From: an uncultured Rikenellaceae bacterium
GTDB lineage: Bacteria; Bacteroidota; Bacteroidia; Bacteroidales; Rikenellaceae
Assembly (NCBI GenBank): GCA_947054185.1
Contig: CAMRVW010000093.1
Span: forward strand, 1 to 8,333
Length of the DNA: 8,333 bases
Reading direction: 5' to 3'
The notes beneath the pieces were generated by a model. That model worked only from the letters and a program-made list of their open reading frames with translations. It was not told the DNA's origin and did no database searches. This document shows positions 6,035 through 8,333 of the stretch, piece after piece (positions within the stretch are counted from its first letter, which is position 1; each line of letters starts with the position of its first letter). The position numbers and the translations under genes are program-made.

Positions 6035-6049
6035 CTTTGCCCAGCAAAG
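6035..6049. promoter_or_regulatory. Candidate operator at the creD operon promoter
   Basis: Inverted repeat CTTTGC-CCA-GCAAAG (6-bp arms; CTTTG-N5-CAAAG is the part shared with 4909-4923). It overlaps the last five bases of the -7 box and the expected transcription start, so a bound protein would block initiation. I found no third copy of this pair when reading the window by eye. Confidence 0.55.
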
Positions 6050-6075
6050 TTAGTGGTAAAAACCGGATTTGCAAA
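6045..6075 (-). promoter_or_regulatory. Promoter of the membrane protein-regulator-creD operon
   Basis: On the minus strand TTTG (6075-6072), 19 bp, then TAACTTTG (6052-6045): a full match to the Bacteroidetes vegetative promoter TTTG-N19-TAnnTTTG. The expected start is near 6039, about 25 nt before the ATG. The -33 box is only 6 bp from the end of repeat copy B, so the element borders the promoter directly. Confidence 0.75.
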
Positions 6076-6081
6076 TTTTTT

Positions 6082-6128
6082 GGCGGATTATTTTGCGGGG
6101 ACTGCCGTTTATGGTTTGCGAGAACTGC
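6082..6128 (+). repeat. Iterons of repeat copy B (2 units)
   Basis: Read on the minus strand the units are GCAGTTCTCGCAAACCATAA (6128-6106, 23 bp with its last bases) and GCAGTCCCCGCAAAATAATC (6105-6082, 24 bp). They share GCAGTnCnCGCAAA with the array in copy A. Confidence 0.7.
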
Positions 6129-6156
6129 CTCCGGCGGCCCTTCCGGGGGAGGGGTC
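6127..6156. repeat. 30-bp GC-rich box of the repeat, copy B
   Basis: Identical to the boxes at 514-543 (opposite strand) and 8290-8319. Its final GGGGTC is also the first arm of the terminator-like hairpin. Confidence 0.85.
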
Positions 6157-6178
6157 ACGGACCCCCTTTTGATATTTT
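6151..6178 (+). terminator. Terminator-like hairpin in repeat copy B
   Basis: GGGGTC (6151-6156), loop ACG, GACCCC (6160-6165), then CTTTTGATATTTTT. It reads on the plus strand, where no gene is seen upstream, so here it would block stray transcription towards panB or simply be part of the element. Confidence 0.5.
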
Positions 6179-6201
6179 TGAGGACAAACTAAGGAATAAG
6201 T

Positions 6202-6262
6202 ACGAAAGTTATGTGTAAATGTGTTTCGACTGGGGTCTCACACCTTTACACATAACTTTCGT
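6202..6262. other. Long near-perfect stem-loop in repeat copy B
   Basis: The arms 6202-6219 (ACGAAAGTTATGTGTAAA) and 6245-6262 are exact reverse complements over 18 bp. After one mismatch the stem goes on with GTGT/ACAC (6221-6224 with 6240-6243), and GAC/GTC (6228-6230 with 6235-6237) can pair inside the loop. In copy A the loop region is kept almost exactly but the arms differ and no longer pair well. There is no U tract directly after it, so it is not an obvious terminator. Confidence 0.85.
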
Positions 6263-6449
6263 TTTTGACCCTGAGGTTTTGTGCCTGAATGATATTCAAA
6301 CATGGGCCATGGCTCTCGCGGAAAGGGTGTGGAAACATTACAGCAAACAATAACGGAAGCAGTGCGGCAAATTTTGGTGTGACGGAGAGCAGCGCGGAGC
6401 CTGCGGAGGGCAAGGCGTGAAAGTGATGTGCGGGGCGAGTGGGATTAAT

Positions 6450-6531
6450 TCACTGCGATATATATTGCTCTGCGATGTGCGGCCCTCCGTGGGGGGAATT
6501 TCCTGCCCACCGCGAGGTGCGGGCCGCTCGG
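6450..6531. repeat. 82-bp conserved core of the repeat, copy B
   Basis: Reverse complement of 44-125 with 2 differences. It starts with TCACTGCGATATATATTG and ends in GGGCCGCTCGG. A plus-strand frame across it (from 6417) would give a 78-residue protein, but copy A does not preserve that frame as a gene. Confidence 0.8.
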
Positions 6532-6573
6532 GCCTCGTAACCTCGTCCCGTCCACAAGGAAAAGGCTTACGGC

Positions 6574-6820
6574 GTCACTTCGTTATGTCCGGCACAAGGA
6601 AGATTGCAACGGGCATTAAACATCATTGCGGCCCCTATGGACACACATGTTGATGTTCGGCAAAACAGACAAGGCGCAGAAACGGTGAACCCGGGCCGCT
6701 CTTTGACCTCCAGGCCACACTCCGACAAATCAAAAAGCGGGACGTAACCCTCGCAACAGAGACAAGCATCAAGCTGCCGTCACGATCCGCAAACACAGAT
6801 ACGCAAACTCGAAAAACGTA
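6574..6820. other. Intergenic stretch upstream of panB
   Basis: About 250 bp without a supported gene. The first part may still belong to repeat copy B, since copy A cannot be followed beyond the window edge; CACAAGGAA at 6592-6600 echoes CCACAAGGAA at 6552-6561. I see no riboswitch or RNA gene that I recognise. Confidence 0.4.
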
Positions 6821-6851
6821 TTGCTTTTTTACTTTTTATATTCTTACTTTG
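6821..6851 (+). promoter_or_regulatory. Possible panB promoter
   Basis: TTG (6821-6823), 20 bp, then TTACTTTG (6844-6851), one mismatch from TAnnTTTG. The region is T-rich. The expected leader is about 38 nt and ends in an A-rich stretch before the ATG at 6895. Confidence 0.45.
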
Positions 6852-6894
6852 TCGTCTGAATGAAACGAAGAATGTTTGAACAAAAACGAAAATC

Positions 6895-7707
6895 ATGTCA
6901 GTAACACCTAAGATTCGTGCCGTAACCACCTATCGGCTCAAAGAGATGAAACTCGCCGGTGAGAAGATATCTATGCTCACCGCTTACGATTATACAATGG
7001 CGCGCATACTCGACAATGCGGGCATAGACGTCATACTGGTGGGTGACTCGGCTGCCAATGTCGTTGCCGGTTACCAGACCACCGTACCCATGACGCTCGA
7101 CGATATGATATACCACGGACGTGCCGTGGCGCGCGGTGTCGAACGTGCCTTGGTGGTGGTCGACCTCCCCTTCGGCACATATCAGGGCGACTCCAAGAAT
7201 GCCCTTCACTCGGCCGTGCGCATAATGAAAGAGACCGAGGCCGACGCCGTTAAGATGGAGGGCGGCGCCGAGATAATAGAATCGGTCGAGCGAATACTGA
7301 GCGCAGGCATACCCGTCATGGGCCACCTCGGACTGACACCCCAGTCCATCAATAAATACGGCACCTATGCCGTGCGCGCCAAAGAGGCGGAAGAGGCCGA
7401 CAAGCTATTGTCAGACGCCCACCTGCTCGAAGAGGCGGGCTGTTTCGGCATCGTGGTCGAGAAGATACCGGCCTCGCTCGGTCGCAAGGTGGCCGAAGAG
7501 CTGTCCATTCCCGTGATAGGCATCGGCGGCGGCAGTGTCGACGGTCAGGTGCTCGTATCGTATGACATGTTAGGCATAACAGATGAGTTCTCGCCCCGCT
7601 TCCTGCGCCGTTACGACGACTTCCACAGCCGCATGACAGACGCCTTCAAGCGTTACATCGACGATGTCAAAAGCGGAGACTTCCCCAACGAAAACGAGTG
7701 TTACTGA
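6895..7707 (+). CDS. panB: 3-methyl-2-oxobutanoate hydroxymethyltransferase
   Basis: A 270-residue cytosolic enzyme that transfers a hydroxymethyl group from 5,10-methylenetetrahydrofolate to 2-oxoisovalerate to give ketopantoate, the first committed step of pantothenate and coenzyme A synthesis. The TIM-barrel motifs are present in order: KISMLTAYDY (24-33), the metal ligand Asp51 in VGDSAAN, Asp90 in VVVDLPFGTY, VKMEGG (119-124), GHLGLTPQS (143-151) and the catalytic Glu189 in VVEKIPA. The loop IGIGGGSVDGQVLV (208-221) seems one residue shorter than the usual IGIGAGxxxDGQVLV. Length is typical. Its stop codon overlaps the start of the downstream methyltransferase gene, so the two are co-transcribed. 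No panC or panD is in the window. Confidence 0.96.
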   Translation: MSVTPKIRAVTTYRLKEMKLAGEKISMLTAYDYTMARILDNAGIDVILVGDSAANVVAGYQTTVPMTLDDMIYHGRAVARGVERALVVVDLPFGTYQGDSKNALHSAVRIMKETEADAVKMEGGAEIIESVERILSAGIPVMGHLGLTPQSINKYGTYAVRAKEAEEADKLLSDAHLLEEAGCFGIVVEKIPASLGRKVAEELSIPVIGIGGGSVDGQVLVSYDMLGITDEFSPRFLRRYDDFHSRMTDAFKRYIDDVKSGDFPNENECY

Positions 7708-8249
7708 TGGCGGACACAAAAAAAAGCGCCTCGGAACTCGGCCGTGTGAGCATCGAGCAGTATGCCTCAGGCAAGCGTGACAGCGTGGTGCTCGTGGTCG
7801 ACTCGGTGCGCAGTCTGCATAACGTGGGCGCCTTTTTTCGCACCGCCGACGCCTTCAACATAGAGGCTCTTTGGCTCTGCGGAATAACGGCCACACCTCC
7901 CGACCGCGAGATTCACAAAACGGCTCTCGGCGCCGAGCTCAACGTCAAATGGCATTACTGCCGCAGTTGCACCGAGGCCCTCGCCCAACTGCGAACACAG
8001 GGTTACAGGCTTATATGTGTGGAGCAGACATCTTGCGCCGTCATGCTCGACGAGTTCAAGGTGGACCCGACACAACGTTACGCCCTCGTGGTGGGCAACG
8101 AGGTGGATGGCGTCGCCGACGAGGTGGTGGCCATGTGCGACGCCGCCATAGAGATACCCCAGAGCGGCACCAAGCACTCCCTCAACGTGTCGGTGGCCGC
8201 CGCAGTGGTGTTATGGCACTTCTATTCTTCCCTGAACAGGAACGCATGA
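7707..8249 (+). CDS. TrmH/SpoU-family RNA 2'-O-methyltransferase
   Basis: A 180-residue SPOUT-class methyltransferase with a trefoil-knot fold, which uses S-adenosylmethionine to methylate ribose 2'-OH groups in tRNA or rRNA. All three family motifs are visible: motif 1 SLHNVGAFFRTADAF (36-50, with Asn39 and Arg45), motif 2 ALVVGNEVDGV (126-136) and motif 3 IEIPQSGTKHSLNVSVAAA (148-166). It is a minimal catalytic domain without the N-terminal RNA-binding domain of RlmB. The target nucleotide cannot be told from sequence. The ATG at 7707 shares its A with the panB stop (TGATG), which fits translational re-initiation; a GTG at 7698 is possible but less likely. The gene's stop codon adjoins the iterons of repeat copy C. 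Confidence 0.92.
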   Translation: MADTKKSASELGRVSIEQYASGKRDSVVLVVDSVRSLHNVGAFFRTADAFNIEALWLCGITATPPDREIHKTALGAELNVKWHYCRSCTEALAQLRTQGYRLICVEQTSCAVMLDEFKVDPTQRYALVVGNEVDGVADEVVAMCDAAIEIPQSGTKHSLNVSVAAAVVLWHFYSSLNRNA

Positions 8250-8333
8250 CACATTTGTTTGCGGGAACTGCTGTTATATTGCTGTAACTGCCTCCGGCGG
8301 CCCTTCCGGGGGAGGGGTCTCGGAGGGGTCTCG
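8247..8333 (+). repeat. Composite intergenic repeat, copy C (cut by window end)
   Basis: Same orientation as copy B. Two iterons (minus-strand units 8291-8272 and 8271-8247, starting GCAGTTACAGCAA and GCAGTTCCCGCAAAC) are followed by the GC box (8290-8319) and two copies of GGAGGGGTCTC, as in copy A. The terminator-like hairpin and the rest should lie beyond the window. The outermost iteron runs into the stop codon of the methyltransferase gene, so this copy begins exactly at a gene end. Confidence 0.8.
8290..8319. repeat. 30-bp GC-rich box of the repeat, copy C
   Basis: Identical to the boxes at 6127-6156 (same strand) and 514-543 (opposite strand). Confidence 0.85.

Larger units (their letters stand above)
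6082..6573 (+). repeat. Composite intergenic repeat, copy B
   Basis: An inverted, diverged copy of 1-631. On the plus strand it holds two iterons (6082-6105, 6106-6128), the GC box (6127-6156), a terminator-like hairpin (6151-6170), a long stem-loop (6202-6262), a diverged middle (6263-6449) and the conserved core (6450-6531). Matching to copy A can be followed to the TTACGGC at 6567-6573, where copy A leaves the window. It separates the creD operon promoter from panB. Short frames inside it contain stops or indels relative to copy A, so it is judged non-coding. Confidence 0.85.

Noticed and set aside
6417..6653. 78-residue open frame across the conserved core of copy B
   Set aside because: The peptide has no domain features, and outside the core its frame is not kept in copy A. 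Conservation is better explained at the nucleotide level, although a short peptide within the core is not fully excluded.

Overview
The window looks like a chromosomal segment from a Bacteroidales bacterium, possibly a GC-rich lineage such as Muribaculaceae. Two things suggest this. Promoters fit the Bacteroidetes pattern TTTG-N19/20-TAnnTTTG rather than the E. coli -35/-10 type, and start codons follow A-rich leaders without Shine-Dalgarno sequences. The gene content (Bacteroides-like PanB, a CreD operon with its own winged-helix regulator, an AlkD-family protein) agrees. I see no tRNA, rRNA, CRISPR array, transposase or phage gene.

Layout. Bases 1-647 are non-coding and hold copy A of a composite intergenic repeat. 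A minus-strand gene (671-1966) encodes a lipoprotein with a GH30-like glycosidase fold whose two catalytic glutamates seem to be replaced. It diverges from an AlkD-family DNA alkylation repair gene (2055-2771), and the two promoters overlap in about 40 bp. The end of the alkD gene is duplicated as a decayed 39-bp fragment just downstream, next to a convergent GNAT acetyltransferase gene (2881-3384, minus). Next comes a minus-strand operon read from 6013 down to 3620: a six-helix membrane protein, a small winged-helix regulator and a CreD-family membrane protein. It has a good promoter and a rho-independent terminator. The same 15-bp inverted repeat, CTTTG-N5-CAAAG, lies at the operon promoter and in front of creD, and is a candidate operator for the encoded regulator. 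Copy B of the repeat (6082-6573) lies upstream of that operon, inverted relative to copy A. On the plus strand follow panB (6895-7707, pantothenate/CoA synthesis) and a TrmH/SpoU-family RNA methyltransferase (7707-8249), coupled by a TGATG overlap. Copy C of the repeat starts at the stop codon of the methyltransferase and runs off the window end.

The most unusual content is the repeat family. Each copy carries, in order, a run of 20-25 bp iterons, a 30-bp GC-rich box identical in all three copies, and, where the window allows it to be seen, a terminator-like GGGGTC/GACCCC hairpin with T tracts, a second hairpin region, a diverged middle, and an 82-bp core that differs at only 2 positions between copies A and B. 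It encodes no conserved protein. It may be a non-coding mobile or regulatory element that also works as a 3'-end terminator.
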